From DASYKS01 sp035995205 (GTDB taxonomy: Bacteria; Acidobacteriota; Thermoanaerobaculia; Multivoradales; UBA5704): a stretch of DNA of 64,000 nt. The stretch spans positions 62,001-126,000 of the forward strand of contig DASYKS010000014.1 in the NCBI GenBank assembly GCA_035995205.1, in the 5' to 3' direction. Below, in pieces: positions 6,630 to 16,046 of this stretch. Position 1 is the first letter of the stretch. Each line of letters begins with the position of its first letter. Both the position numbers and the translations under genes were made by a program. The notes under the pieces were generated by a model. That model was not told the origin of the DNA, did not search any database, and saw only the letters and a program-made list of their open reading frames with translations.

Positions 6630-9317
6630 GTGAAGACCATGAAGAAACTCCGCGTCGCCTTGCCGCTCGCCGCCGCGCTGTCGCTCGCCCCGTCGTTCGC
6701 GGTCACTCCGTACATGGTGGCCGACATCGACCCCCGGTTCATGAGCGACGACTCGCAACCCGCGCGTTTCGCCTCGGTGGCGGGGCGGGTCGTGTTCATT
6801 GCCGGCGGGGGGGTGTCGCTCTGGGGGACCCAGGGGTCGGCCGGCGATCCGGCCCTCCTGCTGCCTGAGACGTTGCACGTCCGAACGGGTCCGGTCGCGG
6901 CCGGTGGCCGCGCTTTCGTCACCGCCTGTGACAATTCCAGCTGCGGGCTGTTTGCCACCATCGGCACGCCCGCAGGGACGATCCGGCTGGCCGGGTTCCC
7001 GAATCTTTTCTTCTCGACGATGGAGGCCGTGGCGCCGGCCGGCCTGCCGCGCACGCTGGTGACGCTCAACGCCGGCACCGGCAACGGCACCGTGATCTGG
7101 CGCACCGACGGCACCCCCGCAGGCACCCGCAAGGTCGGCATGACCGCGAGGAACCCCCGCGAGCTGGTGGCGTTTCGCGGCAAAGGCTGGTTCTTCGCCG
7201 ACCTGGGCAACGTGGAGGGGGCGCTGTTTTCCACCGACGGCTTGAACGGCACCCGGCGGATCGGCACCTCGATCGGAGGCTCGCGCCTGACGGCGGTCGG
7301 CAATCGTCTGGTCTATTACGCCGGTCAGGAGATCTGGGGGAGCGACGGTACGCCCGAGGGGACGAGACGGTTCGCCGCCCTGTCCGGTTTCGGGAGCAGT
7401 TTTCGACCCCCGATCGTCGTCGCGGGCAGCCGCGCCTTCTTCTTCAACGTCGACGGCAGCCGGCGAGAGCTTTGGGCGACCGACGGCACCCTCGCCGGCA
7501 CGAGCACGATCGTCTCGGTCGACGGCGAATCCCCGACCGACCTGCGGGCGCTCGGCGCGAAAGTCGCGTTCGTCGGCCGCGACGACGCCCGCGGTCTCGA
7601 GCTGTGGGCGAGCGACGGCACGACCGCCGGCACGCGGCGGATCAAGGACATCTGCCCGGGCACCTGCGGTGGAGTCTTTCAGCTCGGCGTTTCGGCGCTC
7701 GGGCGGATCTGGTTCGCCGGTTTCAGCCCGGATCGTGGCATAGAGGTCTGGACCAGCAATCTGACCACGGCCGGCACCCACCAGGTGCGCGATCTTTGCC
7801 CCGGCTCTTGCTCCAGCGTTCCGGCCCACTGGTTCGCGTCCGGCGGCAGGGTCTACTTCGTCGGCCAAGGCGGCTCGGACGCCCGTCTTTTCGCGAGCGA
7901 CGGCACCGCGGCGGGTACGCTCGCGGTCGGTGTCACGACTTCCTCGTCCTTCTCCGACACCCTCGACGCGGCGCCGCTTGCGGGCGCGTCGATCGTCTAT
8001 GCGGGCTTCGACGCCGAGCATGGCGTCGAGCCTTGGATCTCGAACGGCTCGCCCGCCGGGACCCGGCGGCTCGCCGATCTTCAGTTCGACAATCGGACCG
8101 GTTCGAACCCGCGATCCTTCGCCGCCGCGGGGGGACGCGCCTTCTTCTTTGCCGAGGACGGCGTTCACGGCAGCGAGCTCTGGGTCTCCGACGGCACCGA
8201 GGAAGGGACCCAATTGGCCGACGATCTGGTCCCTGGCCCCGGGTCCACCAACCAAGACTTGGCCGCGAGCGAGGCCGGGGGACGCCTGGTTCTCTTTCTG
8301 CGTATGGGATTCAACCAATACGACCTGGTCGGCAGCGACGGCACGCCGGCTGGGAGCGCGCATCTCTTACCCGATGGGGTGCGCGCCGATGGCCGGCAGG
8401 CTCGCGTGGGCGATCACGTCTTTTTCGTCGGCATCGACGACTCCCACGGCGCCGAGCTGTGGGCGACCGATGGCACGCCCGGCGGCACGACGCGCCTTTC
8501 CGATCTCGTGCCGCCCGATCCGTTCCGGCCCGACGTCGGTCTGCCGATTTTCCTCGCCCTGGGCAACCAGGCGGTCGCTCCGGTGCTCTCGCCCGCGGGC
8601 GGCGAAGAGCTGCTGATCTCGGACGGCACCGTGGCGGGCACCCGCTCGATCGACGAGAGCTATCCGTTCCTCGAAGGGCCGCTCCAAATCGCGCAGAGCC
8701 CTCTCGTGGTGTTCGGCGGTCGGTTCTGGTTCGTGGCCGCCGAAACGGGAGGCGACACGGCGACACTCTGGCGTACCGACCTCACCGTCTCAGGCACCGT
8801 GCCGATCGGCCCGCTCGATCTCTCCCGCGCCGGCTCGGGCCGCTGGTCGCTGGTTCCGCTGGGCGGAAAACTGCTCGTCTTCGGCTTGGCGACCGGGCTC
8901 GGCGACGCTCTTTGGACCAGCGACGGCACGGCAGCGGGCACCCGCGTGGTCGGCCCGGTGTCGTTCGGTCAAGGGGTGTCTCCGGTCGCTTTCGCCGGCC
9001 GGCTCTGGTTCGCAAACTCGTTCGGCGAGCTTTGGTCGACCGACGGCACGGCGGCGGGGACCCTGCGCGCCCTGGATGCGGCGGATCGGACGATCGAAAC
9101 GCGCACGCTCGCCGTCCTCGATAACCGGCTCGTAATCGCGACGAGCGGCGGCTTCTACGAAAGCGACGGTACCCCCGCCGGGACCGTGCGGATCGAGGTG
9201 CCGGGCCGCCCCTTCCCGTTCTCGTCGTTCTCGGCGTTGTCCGTCGGAGATCGGATTTTCTTCACCTGGGACGACCTCGTGCATGGTCCGGAGCTTTGGG
9301 CGCTGCGGCCCGATTGA
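6630..9317 (+). CDS. Secreted ELWxxDGT-repeat protein (first copy)
   Basis: About 895 residues: an N-terminal signal peptide (KKLRVALPLAAALSLAPSFA), then a long series of repeats ending in ELWASDGT-AGT-like motifs (for example ELWASDGTTAGTRRI and ELWVSDGTEEGT) spaced about 45-60 residues apart. This is the ELWxxDGT repeat, found in secreted, probably beta-propeller proteins of several environmental phyla. The repeats occupy the whole mature protein; no catalytic domain, TM anchor or sorting tail was seen. GTG at 6630 is preferred over GTG 6624 or ATG 6639 because GGAGG is 7 bases upstream. A second copy of similar length follows 30 bases later. Confidence 0.85.
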   Translation: MKTMKKLRVALPLAAALSLAPSFAVTPYMVADIDPRFMSDDSQPARFASVAGRVVFIAGGGVSLWGTQGSAGDPALLLPETLHVRTGPVAAGGRAFVTACDNSSCGLFATIGTPAGTIRLAGFPNLFFSTMEAVAPAGLPRTLVTLNAGTGNGTVIWRTDGTPAGTRKVGMTARNPRELVAFRGKGWFFADLGNVEGALFSTDGLNGTRRIGTSIGGSRLTAVGNRLVYYAGQEIWGSDGTPEGTRRFAALSGFGSSFRPPIVVAGSRAFFFNVDGSRRELWATDGTLAGTSTIVSVDGESPTDLRALGAKVAFVGRDDARGLELWASDGTTAGTRRIKDICPGTCGGVFQLGVSALGRIWFAGFSPDRGIEVWTSNLTTAGTHQVRDLCPGSCSSVPAHWFASGGRVYFVGQGGSDARLFASDGTAAGTLAVGVTTSSSFSDTLDAAPLAGASIVYAGFDAEHGVEPWISNGSPAGTRRLADLQFDNRTGSNPRSFAAAGGRAFFFAEDGVHGSELWVSDGTEEGTQLADDLVPGPGSTNQDLAASEAGGRLVLFLRMGFNQYDLVGSDGTPAGSAHLLPDGVRADGRQARVGDHVFFVGIDDSHGAELWATDGTPGGTTRLSDLVPPDPFRPDVGLPIFLALGNQAVAPVLSPAGGEELLISDGTVAGTRSIDESYPFLEGPLQIAQSPLVVFGGRFWFVAAETGGDTATLWRTDLTVSGTVPIGPLDLSRAGSGRWSLVPLGGKLLVFGLATGLGDALWTSDGTAAGTRVVGPVSFGQGVSPVAFAGRLWFANSFGELWSTDGTAAGTLRALDAADRTIETRTLAVLDNRLVIATSGGFYESDGTPAGTVRIEVPGRPFPFSSFSALSVGDRIFFTWDDLVHGPELWALRPD

Positions 9318-9347
9318 GCCCGCCTCTAGGAATCGACAGGAGACTCC

Positions 9348-12089
9348 ATGACTTGCCGCCGCCGCTCGCTCCTCGCCGCCGTCCTCGGCTCCTTCGCGCT
9401 CGCCGCGCTCATCGGGGGCGCGCCCGCGCGGGCGCTCACCCCCTACCGCGTGGCCGACCTCAACCCCACGTTCCACAGCGCGGGCTCGCGGCCCGAACGC
9501 TTCGTGCAGGTCGGTTCGCGGTCTCTGTTCACCGCGCGCACCCCCGGGTTCGGCCTCTGGTCGAGCAACGGCACGGCCGCCGGCACCGTCCGCCTGCTGC
9601 GCAACCAGAGGTCGATCGAGATCTTGACCGCCACCGGCGAGCTCGTCTTCTTCTTCGCCTGCGACGCCCAGCGCTGCCGCCTGTATGCGACCGACGGAAC
9701 GGTTGCCGGAACGCACGCGATCGCGGGCCCGTACTCGACGGCGACCCCGACCGCCGTCGCCGGGCCGCGCCGGATCTTCTTCACCCACAGCACCCCGGCG
9801 ACCGGCCGCGAGCTGTGGACCAGCGACGGCACGCCCGCCGGCACTCGGATGGTCAAGGATCTCGCGCCCGGTCCGGCAAGCTCGTTTTCCCACCGGCTGG
9901 TCTGGTTCCGCGACCGCCTCTGGTTCTTCGCCCTCGACGGCCTTTGGACGAGCGACGGCAGAGCCTCCGGCACGCGCCGCATCGCCACCGTCGGGACCGG
10001 GATTCAAGCCGGACCGGCGGGGACGCGGCTGCTCTTCTTCGCCGCCGCGCCGGGCGCCTCCGAGGCGCGGCTCTGGTCGAGCGACGGCACGGCGGCGGGC
10101 ACGCGCGTCCTGCCGGGCGTGGCGCCGTTGGAGAGCTCGCAGATCCAACCGTTCGCCGCGACGGGCACCGACGCGTTCTTCTTCGTCTCGCGATTCGAAT
10201 CCCCCGCCCGCGACGAGGTCTGGGCGAGCGACGGCACGCCGTCCCGCACCCGCAGGCTCGCACAGTTCCGATTCGACGCGGTCAGGCCGGAATTTGTCGT
10301 CGTCGGCTCGCGGGTCGGTTTCATCGCCTCTGACGACGAGCACGGCCCCGAGCTCTGGACGAGCGACGGCAAGCCCGCCGGAACCCGCGCCCTCGACATC
10401 TGCCCGGGCGAGTGCTCCGGCGCCTTCGACGTCGGGGCCTCCGACGGCTCTCGGGTCTGGTTCTCGGGCGACGGCGATACGAACGGCTCCGAGCTCTGGA
10501 CGAGCGACCTCACCCCCGCGGGGACCCATCTGGTCAAGGACATCGCCCCCGGTTTCTCGTCGTCCAGTCCGGAAGCTTTTCTCGTCGGGGGCGGCAAGGC
10601 GTTCTTCACCACCCGAATCTTCGGGCAGGAATCGCTCTGGGTGAGCGACGGCACGGCGGCCGGCACGCGCGAGCTCGCCCGACCGCCCGACGAGGATACG
10701 TCTCTCCAACTCGGGCTAGGGACGATCGCGAACGGACGATTCTTCTTCAGCCGGACCGACGAGGAGCACGGCTCCGAGCCCTGGGTATCCGATGGCACTG
10801 TCGCGGGGACGGCGCTGATCTCCGATCTCGAACCGAGTCAGGACGGCGGATCGTTTCCCTACGCGCTGCGCGCCGGGGCGGGGCGCTGCTTCTTCTTCGC
10901 CAACGCCGATTTCAACAGCGATGAAACCGAGCTCTGGTCGTCGAACGGCACCGTGGCCGGGACCGTGCTCGCGAACCGGTTCGACAACGAACGGTTCGCC
11001 CCCTCGAACGGGACGATCCGCGCGGCCGACCTAGGGTCGCGGATCGCCCTGCTCGACGTCCAGTTCTCCGACCAAGCCGAGATCTGGATCAGCGACGGCA
11101 CCGCGGGCGGCACCTTCCGCGCCGACTCGAACGATCAACAGCCGACCGGGCGCTTCCGTGCGATCGGCGGCCGTCTCTATTTCGAAGCTTCCGACGCCGA
11201 GCACGGCCTCGAGCTGTGGACCACGGACGGCACTCCCGCGGGTACGGTGCGGCTCTCGGACTTCGAGAACCCCGATCCGTTCCCCGAGCTTTTCGATTCC
11301 GAGCGCGGCCCCTTCCGCGAGCTCGGCGGTCGCCTCGCGTTCCTCGCCGCCGACGCCTTCGGCCGCTTCGAGCCCTGGGTCTCGGACGGCTCGATCGGCG
11401 GCACCCGTCACCTGGCCGACGTCTATCCGGCGCTGGTCGCGCCATTCTTCGAGCTGTCGAGCGAGATCGTACAGATCGGCGGCAAGTACTTCTTCGTCTC
11501 GGGCGAGGAGTCCGAGGTCGGCACCGAGCCCGCCCTCTGGGTCACCGACTTGACGGCCGCCGGCACGCACAAAGTCGCGCCGCTCGGAGGCTCGACCGGC
11601 AATCCGGTGAGCGAAATCGGCCTCTTTGCGCTCGGCGGCCGGTTGCTCCTGTTCTACGTAAGTGACAGCGAACGAGGCTTCCGGAGCAGCGACGGCACCG
11701 ACTTCGAGCTCGTGCGGACCGACATCGGAATCGCCTTCGGCTCGACCGGTTCGCGCAATCCCGTACTCTGGAACGGCCGCCTGGTTTTCCTCGGCGACGA
11801 CGGCCGGATCTACACGACCGACGGCACCGCTGAAGGCACGACGTTCCTGGTCAAACCGGACGGCCAACCCGTTTTGGCCGCGACCGGTTTCGCCGGGCTC
11901 GCCGGCCGGCTCGCCTACACCAATTTCGAGGGCGTTTGGGATACCAACGGCACGGCAGCCGGCACCGTCCGCCGCGTCGCCCCGCGCGAGGGCCTGGCGA
12001 TCACCGAGTTCGTTCGCGTCGGCGATCGCATTTTCTTTCCTTGGTACGACGTGGCAGCGGGAACGGAGCTCTGGGCGCTGCGGCCGTAA
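9348..12089 (+). CDS. Secreted ELWxxDGT-repeat protein (second copy)
   Basis: 913 residues with signal peptide (LLAAVLGSFALAALIGGAPARA) and the same repeat architecture as the preceding gene; even the mature N-termini align (LTPYRVADLNPTF against VTPYMVADIDPRF). Repeat motifs such as ELWTSDGTPAGTRMV occur throughout. The stop-to-start gap is 30 bases and AGGAG precedes the ATG, so the pair is probably one operon that arose by tandem duplication. Paired cysteines (CPGECSGAF; CPGTCGGVF in copy 1) occur in the same relative repeat and may form a disulfide in the secreted protein. Ligand and role unknown. Confidence 0.85.
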   Translation: MTCRRRSLLAAVLGSFALAALIGGAPARALTPYRVADLNPTFHSAGSRPERFVQVGSRSLFTARTPGFGLWSSNGTAAGTVRLLRNQRSIEILTATGELVFFFACDAQRCRLYATDGTVAGTHAIAGPYSTATPTAVAGPRRIFFTHSTPATGRELWTSDGTPAGTRMVKDLAPGPASSFSHRLVWFRDRLWFFALDGLWTSDGRASGTRRIATVGTGIQAGPAGTRLLFFAAAPGASEARLWSSDGTAAGTRVLPGVAPLESSQIQPFAATGTDAFFFVSRFESPARDEVWASDGTPSRTRRLAQFRFDAVRPEFVVVGSRVGFIASDDEHGPELWTSDGKPAGTRALDICPGECSGAFDVGASDGSRVWFSGDGDTNGSELWTSDLTPAGTHLVKDIAPGFSSSSPEAFLVGGGKAFFTTRIFGQESLWVSDGTAAGTRELARPPDEDTSLQLGLGTIANGRFFFSRTDEEHGSEPWVSDGTVAGTALISDLEPSQDGGSFPYALRAGAGRCFFFANADFNSDETELWSSNGTVAGTVLANRFDNERFAPSNGTIRAADLGSRIALLDVQFSDQAEIWISDGTAGGTFRADSNDQQPTGRFRAIGGRLYFEASDAEHGLELWTTDGTPAGTVRLSDFENPDPFPELFDSERGPFRELGGRLAFLAADAFGRFEPWVSDGSIGGTRHLADVYPALVAPFFELSSEIVQIGGKYFFVSGEESEVGTEPALWVTDLTAAGTHKVAPLGGSTGNPVSEIGLFALGGRLLLFYVSDSERGFRSSDGTDFELVRTDIGIAFGSTGSRNPVLWNGRLVFLGDDGRIYTTDGTAEGTTFLVKPDGQPVLAATGFAGLAGRLAYTNFEGVWDTNGTAAGTVRRVAPREGLAITEFVRVGDRIFFPWYDVAAGTELWALRP

Positions 12090-12100
12090 GCGAGGCGAGG

Positions 12101-12580
12101 CACAAATCCGCTTTTCGCGGTGGAGATTCGCTTTCCGCAGCCCCAAGCCTCTTTTCGAGGCTGAATTCCCCAAGACACCGCGGCAAGCCGCTTTACGAGC
12201 TTGTAGCGCGCTATCCGTGGCCGTTATTCCGATCCTGGGACCGCAGCTCCTGTTCTGGGACGGATATTCCGATCCTGGGACGGATACTCCTGTTCTGGGA
12301 CTGTAGATCCCATTCTGGGACGGTTATTCCGATTTCGGGACCGTAGATCCGATTCTGGGACGGATATTCCGATCCTGGGACCGCTGATCCGATTCTGGGA
12401 CGGATAGCCGCTATCCATGGCGTATAGCGGCTATCCGAGAGCGGAATTCACTTTACGAGCTGGGAAATCGCTATCGGAGCCGTATAGCCGCTATCCGGCG
12501 CGTATAGCGGCTTGCGGAGGCGGGGATGCTATTGCGGCGAGGGGAGGTCGCTTTCCGGCAGCGAAAGCGACTTGCCGCCG
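12101..12580. repeat. Degenerate array in strict 20-bp phase (about 24 units)
   Basis: Cut into 20-base units from 12101, the sequence lines up for about 24 units. Nine central units (12221-12400) resemble CGGATATTCCGATCCTGGGA. Flanking units on both sides resemble CGTATAGCCGCTATCCGAGN or NNNAATCCGCTTTCCGNGG. Many units contain short dyads, for example GGATAGC-C-GCTATCC at 12402-12416 and an 11-bp inverted repeat 12404-12414/12424-12434. There are no unique spacers, so it is not CRISPR. It fills most of the 577-base gene-free stretch 12090-12666. Confidence 0.8.
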
Positions 12581-12666
12581 GCTTCGCGGATTTCTTCAAG
12601 CGCAAACACCGATAGACTTGTAGCCGATCTTGGATCTTGTTACAAGCCGATTCGAGGAGCAATTCG

Positions 12667-14970
12667 GTGGCGGAACGTGTACCAGTGGAGAGGCTGGACG
12701 CAGCCGCGGCAGCCGGCCAGATTGGATTCGATCCGGCCGCTTCAGGGGGGCTGTTCGTCGGAGTGTCGAAGTTCGAGGACGAGCGGATTGTCGAAGTCCC
12801 CTATGCGGTCGACGACGCCGTGGACCTCGCCCACCTGTTCGCCCTTGAGTTGGGGCTGGTGGCCCCCGAGCGCGCCGTTCTGCTTCTCGCAGGTGAACCA
12901 CGGAAGGCCGAGAGCGTCGCGCGGCTCGAGGCGCTACGGCAAAACGGCGCGCGTTGTGCGACCGCGCGGCAGCGCGACATCTACCGCCATCTTGCGGAGA
13001 TGGTCGGGAGCGTCCGTCCGAGCGGTATGGCGCTCCTTTCGGTCGCGACCCACGGGGTTTCGGACGCGGGCGGCGATTTCCTGGTCGCGACGGATTCGCT
13101 TGCGGATCGAAAGCTACGGACGGGAGTTGCAGTCGCGGAGGTGTTTGAAGAGGCTTCGCGCGCCGGGCGCGGGCTCGTGCTGCTCGATGCCTGCCGTGAA
13201 CAGGTTCTCCGCGTCCGTGGCGAAGGGGCGGGTGCCGCGATGGGACAGGGTTTCGCCGAGGCGATCTCAACGGCGCGGGGTCTGGTTGTGCTCTCGGGCG
13301 CCACGCTCGGTGGTTTTGCCTACGACGATCCGGAGCGGCGCAACGGCGTTTTCACCGCCGCCGTGCTCGATGGCCTGCATGGTGGAGCGGAGCCCGGCCC
13401 GGGAGGTTGGATCACGGTAGGAACTCTCGCCCATTTCGTTCAAGACCAGGTGGTCGCTTGGGTGAGGAAGGAATGGCGGGGCCACGCCGAGAGATCGCTC
13501 GGAATCGGCAAGCGGATCGAGGCGTCCGCGGAGGGCCTGCCGCTTGCCCGCCATCCGAGCGCCACGCGCGAACGCGAGCTTTACCGCGAGCGGCGGACAA
13601 AGGCGCTCGCGCGGGTTCGGGAACTTCAGGGTGAGGTGCTCTCCGGCGCGCACTGGGATCAGGTGCGCGCATTGCTGCCGCTGGAAGAACCGAACGCGGA
13701 GGCTGACAAGTTGCTCGAAGAAATCGAGGCACTCGATGGCAGCGTTCGATCACAGCGGGTTTTGCGGGATTACCTGCGGGAACTGGCGGATGAGGCAGTG
13801 GCGGAGGTTCATTCTCGGCAACCTGAGCTACAACTTTCGAGTGAGCGGCGCCAACAACCGGGGCGCCCAAGCCGGCAGATGTCCGAGAGAATGCGGAACT
13901 TCCTGCGCCGCATTCTTTTCGCTTCGGTGGGGTTGTTTCTGATTTCTTTTGTTGTCTATGTTGTCTGGGTGATTGCTCTGGTTTCGAGCCCGGAGACTCC
14001 GATGGATTCATCCGTGAAATCGAAGGAGCCCTTGACCGGCGAAGAAGTGCCGATGAAGCTGGCGGCTGGCACCCGGTGGAAAAACTCGCTAGGCATGAAT
14101 TTTCGCTACGTTCCGTTCGGTACCTACTCGATCGGTAGCACAAGAGGTGAAGGAGAGGAGAATGAGATGCGCCATGAGGTGACTCTCAATCGCGGCCTTT
14201 GGCTCGGTGAGACCGAGGTCACCCAAGCGCAGTGGCTCCAACTCGTGCCGGAAGAGGAAAAGCACCCTTGGTATTTCAAATCCTGCGGTGACGATTGCCC
14301 AGTTGAGAACCTTACATGGTTTGCGTCGGTCGAGTTCGCCAACCGAATGTCGAAGATGGAAATACTCACACCTTGCTACAACCTGAAGGGGTGCAAGGGG
14401 ACTCTCGGCGGCACCTACATCTGCGAGAACCCTCTCCCGCCGAATCTCGATTGTCCCGGCTACCGTTTGGCGACCGAAGCGGAGTGGGAGATAGCTGCGC
14501 GGGCGGGAGATAGTGCGCCGAAAGCGACTTACGTGGGGAAACTTACAGTTCGGGGTGTGAATTACGCCCCCGAACTTGATCCGATCGCCTGGTATGGCGG
14601 AAACAGTGGGGCAACCTATACCGGCGCCGTCGATTGCTCGAAATGGCCTGGAAAACAATACTCTTCAGGAAGCTGTGGACCCCACCCCGTAGGAGGAAAG
14701 GAACCGAATCTTTGGGGATTCTACGACACGTTGGGCAACGTCTTGGAATGGACGGGTGATCGTTTTGGCCCCTATCCGACCGGTCGAGGAGTCGATCCTC
14801 AAGGTCCGGCTGAAGGATCGTACCGAGTCATCCGTGGGGGCTCGTGGTACTCAGACGCGCGTTTCGTCCGCGCTGCATATCGCTACTGGTACCGTCCGTC
14901 GTCCCAGAGCATTCGACTCGGTTTCCGCCTTGCCCGAGGTCAGGGTCTGCGGTCCAGAATCAGGCAGTGA
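12667..14970 (+). CDS. Caspase-like protease / TM / FGE-sulfatase domain fusion
   Basis: 767 residues. Residues about 20-260 form a caspase-fold (peptidase C14) domain with catalytic His129 in ATHGVSD and Cys176 in LLDACREQ. A charged helical linker follows, then one membrane span (about residues 415-440), and a C-terminal formylglycine-generating-enzyme-like (SUMF1) fold from about 475, with motifs ETEVTQAQW, YRLATEAEWEIAARAG, GNVLEWTGD and RGGSWYSDARFVRAAYR. Such orthocaspase/FGE fusions are known in bacteria; the FGE-like part usually acts as a binding module. GTG 12667 is chosen for its GAGGAGC ribosome-binding site; TTG 12637 is in frame upstream. The 20-bp array lies directly upstream. 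Confidence 0.85.
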   Translation: MAERVPVERLDAAAAAGQIGFDPAASGGLFVGVSKFEDERIVEVPYAVDDAVDLAHLFALELGLVAPERAVLLLAGEPRKAESVARLEALRQNGARCATARQRDIYRHLAEMVGSVRPSGMALLSVATHGVSDAGGDFLVATDSLADRKLRTGVAVAEVFEEASRAGRGLVLLDACREQVLRVRGEGAGAAMGQGFAEAISTARGLVVLSGATLGGFAYDDPERRNGVFTAAVLDGLHGGAEPGPGGWITVGTLAHFVQDQVVAWVRKEWRGHAERSLGIGKRIEASAEGLPLARHPSATRERELYRERRTKALARVRELQGEVLSGAHWDQVRALLPLEEPNAEADKLLEEIEALDGSVRSQRVLRDYLRELADEAVAEVHSRQPELQLSSERRQQPGRPSRQMSERMRNFLRRILFASVGLFLISFVVYVVWVIALVSSPETPMDSSVKSKEPLTGEEVPMKLAAGTRWKNSLGMNFRYVPFGTYSIGSTRGEGEENEMRHEVTLNRGLWLGETEVTQAQWLQLVPEEEKHPWYFKSCGDDCPVENLTWFASVEFANRMSKMEILTPCYNLKGCKGTLGGTYICENPLPPNLDCPGYRLATEAEWEIAARAGDSAPKATYVGKLTVRGVNYAPELDPIAWYGGNSGATYTGAVDCSKWPGKQYSSGSCGPHPVGGKEPNLWGFYDTLGNVLEWTGDRFGPYPTGRGVDPQGPAEGSYRVIRGGSWYSDARFVRAAYRYWYRPSSQSIRLGFRLARGQGLRSRIRQ

Positions 14971-15051
14971 GCGCGGAGCTCTGGGCCAGGGGCCGCGGGT
15001 CGGTTTTTTCCGAGGTCCCGCTTCGAGAAGGCGGGAGATCCTGCACCAACT

Positions 15052-15720
15052 TCAGTCTTCGGTCGAAGACGACAGGAGATCCTCTTCCGAGGCATAGCGC
15101 ACACTCCCGAGCTGCGTAAACGGCTCGATATCCAGCATCGGCACTGCGAACACTTCTTGTGCCGTGTGAGGCCAGAATTCCCGGTACTCGAATTCTACAT
15201 TGACCAGTAAGTACGAGTACTGGATCGGTATTAGAGTGGGTAAAGTGATCCTCTGTTCAACTCCGGGCTCGATGAAGATAAAGCTCCAATCTTTTGGCAC
15301 CATATTGGTTTCAAGTATTTTGTGGGGGAAGTGGGGATACGGTGGCTTTGCATTCCAGAACTCAAAGGGCTCGTCCTTAATTCCGCGTACTCGGAGGTTT
15401 ATTTTGTTAAACTTATGTATAATCTGACCAAGGTTGGATGATACAACTGAGATGCAGGTTAGCCACAGTCCATTTCTCTGCCCAAAGAAGTCGACCGCAA
15501 TCCGAAGTTCGATGTGGGGGCTACGCTTCCGTTCAATCTGTGCTTCTCGCTCGCTGCGGTTAAATTCACGCTCTTCTTGTTGTAGGTCTCGGGCAGTTTG
15601 CGATCGCTCCTCCTGCCTTTTCAGACGCAGCGCAATTAGGTAGCCAACCACGGCAACGACTAGCGGCGTGATCAGACTCGCCATTAGCTTTGCCGTCTCT
15701 AACCAGGTCCAGTCGTCCAT
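15052..15720 (-). CDS. Hypothetical single-pass membrane protein
   Basis: 222 residues: an N-terminal membrane segment (LMASLITPLVVAVVGYLIAL), a charged coiled-coil stretch rich in Q, E and R (about residues 30-65), then a soluble beta-rich domain that I do not recognise. The ATG at 15720 is preferred because GGAAGG lies 5 bases upstream on the minus strand. By eye the coding sequence is clearly less GC-rich and uses more A/T-ending codons than its neighbours, which suggests recent acquisition. It is convergent with the caspase-like gene. Confidence 0.65.
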   Translation of the reverse strand: MDDWTWLETAKLMASLITPLVVAVVGYLIALRLKRQEERSQTARDLQQEEREFNRSEREAQIERKRSPHIELRIAVDFFGQRNGLWLTCISVVSSNLGQIIHKFNKINLRVRGIKDEPFEFWNAKPPYPHFPHKILETNMVPKDWSFIFIEPGVEQRITLPTLIPIQYSYLLVNVEFEYREFWPHTAQEVFAVPMLDIEPFTQLGSVRYASEEDLLSSSTED

Positions 15721-15785
15721 TGCGCCTTCCTTTTGACATGCTCTGTAGTCCACATATACCGCAGTGTCGAGAGGCGACACCAATA

Positions 15786-15962
15786 TCAGCACCCTGTCGG
15801 TCGCCGATCACCTTCCCAGAGGTCGTCATTCGAGCAGAAGCGAGGCGTTGGTTTGAGCGGCAACTCCAGCCCGAGGCCGATCCAGGAGCGGAAATCGGTG
15901 AGGCTCGCTCCGTTCGCGAGCGGGGATTCTCGGTTCTCGTCTTCCAAGTGAGGGTCGCTCAT
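15786..15962 (-). CDS. Possible small protein upstream of the membrane protein
   Basis: A 58-residue frame that starts with ATG at 15962 and has acidic and aromatic content (for example DFRSWIGLGLELPLK). No Shine-Dalgarno is seen, but a -10-like TAAAAT lies 6 bases upstream, which would give a leaderless message. It precedes the membrane-protein gene by 65 bases on the same strand. No family recognised. The gene-poor stretch 15721-16046 holds only this candidate. Confidence 0.3.
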   Translation of the reverse strand: MSDPHLEDENRESPLANGASLTDFRSWIGLGLELPLKPTPRFCSNDDLWEGDRRPTGC

Positions 15963-15968
15963 GCTCTT

Positions 15969-15996
15969 ATTTTAGCGCAGGATTTGCCCGTTTCAG
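15969..15996 (-). promoter_or_regulatory. Candidate promoter, minus strand
   Basis: Reading the minus strand, CTGAAA (15996-15991), a 16-base spacer and TAAAAT (15974-15969) form a plausible sigma70-type promoter for the small frame at 15786-15962 and the membrane protein after it. Confidence 0.4.
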
Positions 15997-16046
15997 ACGT
16001 CGCGACGTAGCTTTACCCGGACCCCGCGCTATCCTCCTTCCACCCC

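Noticed and set aside
12101..12580. CRISPR array
   Set aside because: Units are contiguous and degenerate with no unique spacers, no cas genes are present and the unit is only 20 bp.
14840..14960. Diversity-generating retroelement target in the FGE domain of the caspase fusion
   Set aside because: The C-terminal RGGSW...GFRLAR region is where such variable repeats lie, but no reverse transcriptase, template repeat or adenine-biased variation was found in the window.
15016..15070. Terminator hairpins between the caspase fusion and the convergent membrane gene
   Set aside because: Two short stems exist (15016-15036 and 15055-15070), but neither is followed by a U-tract, and the second lies in the coding end; too weak to call.
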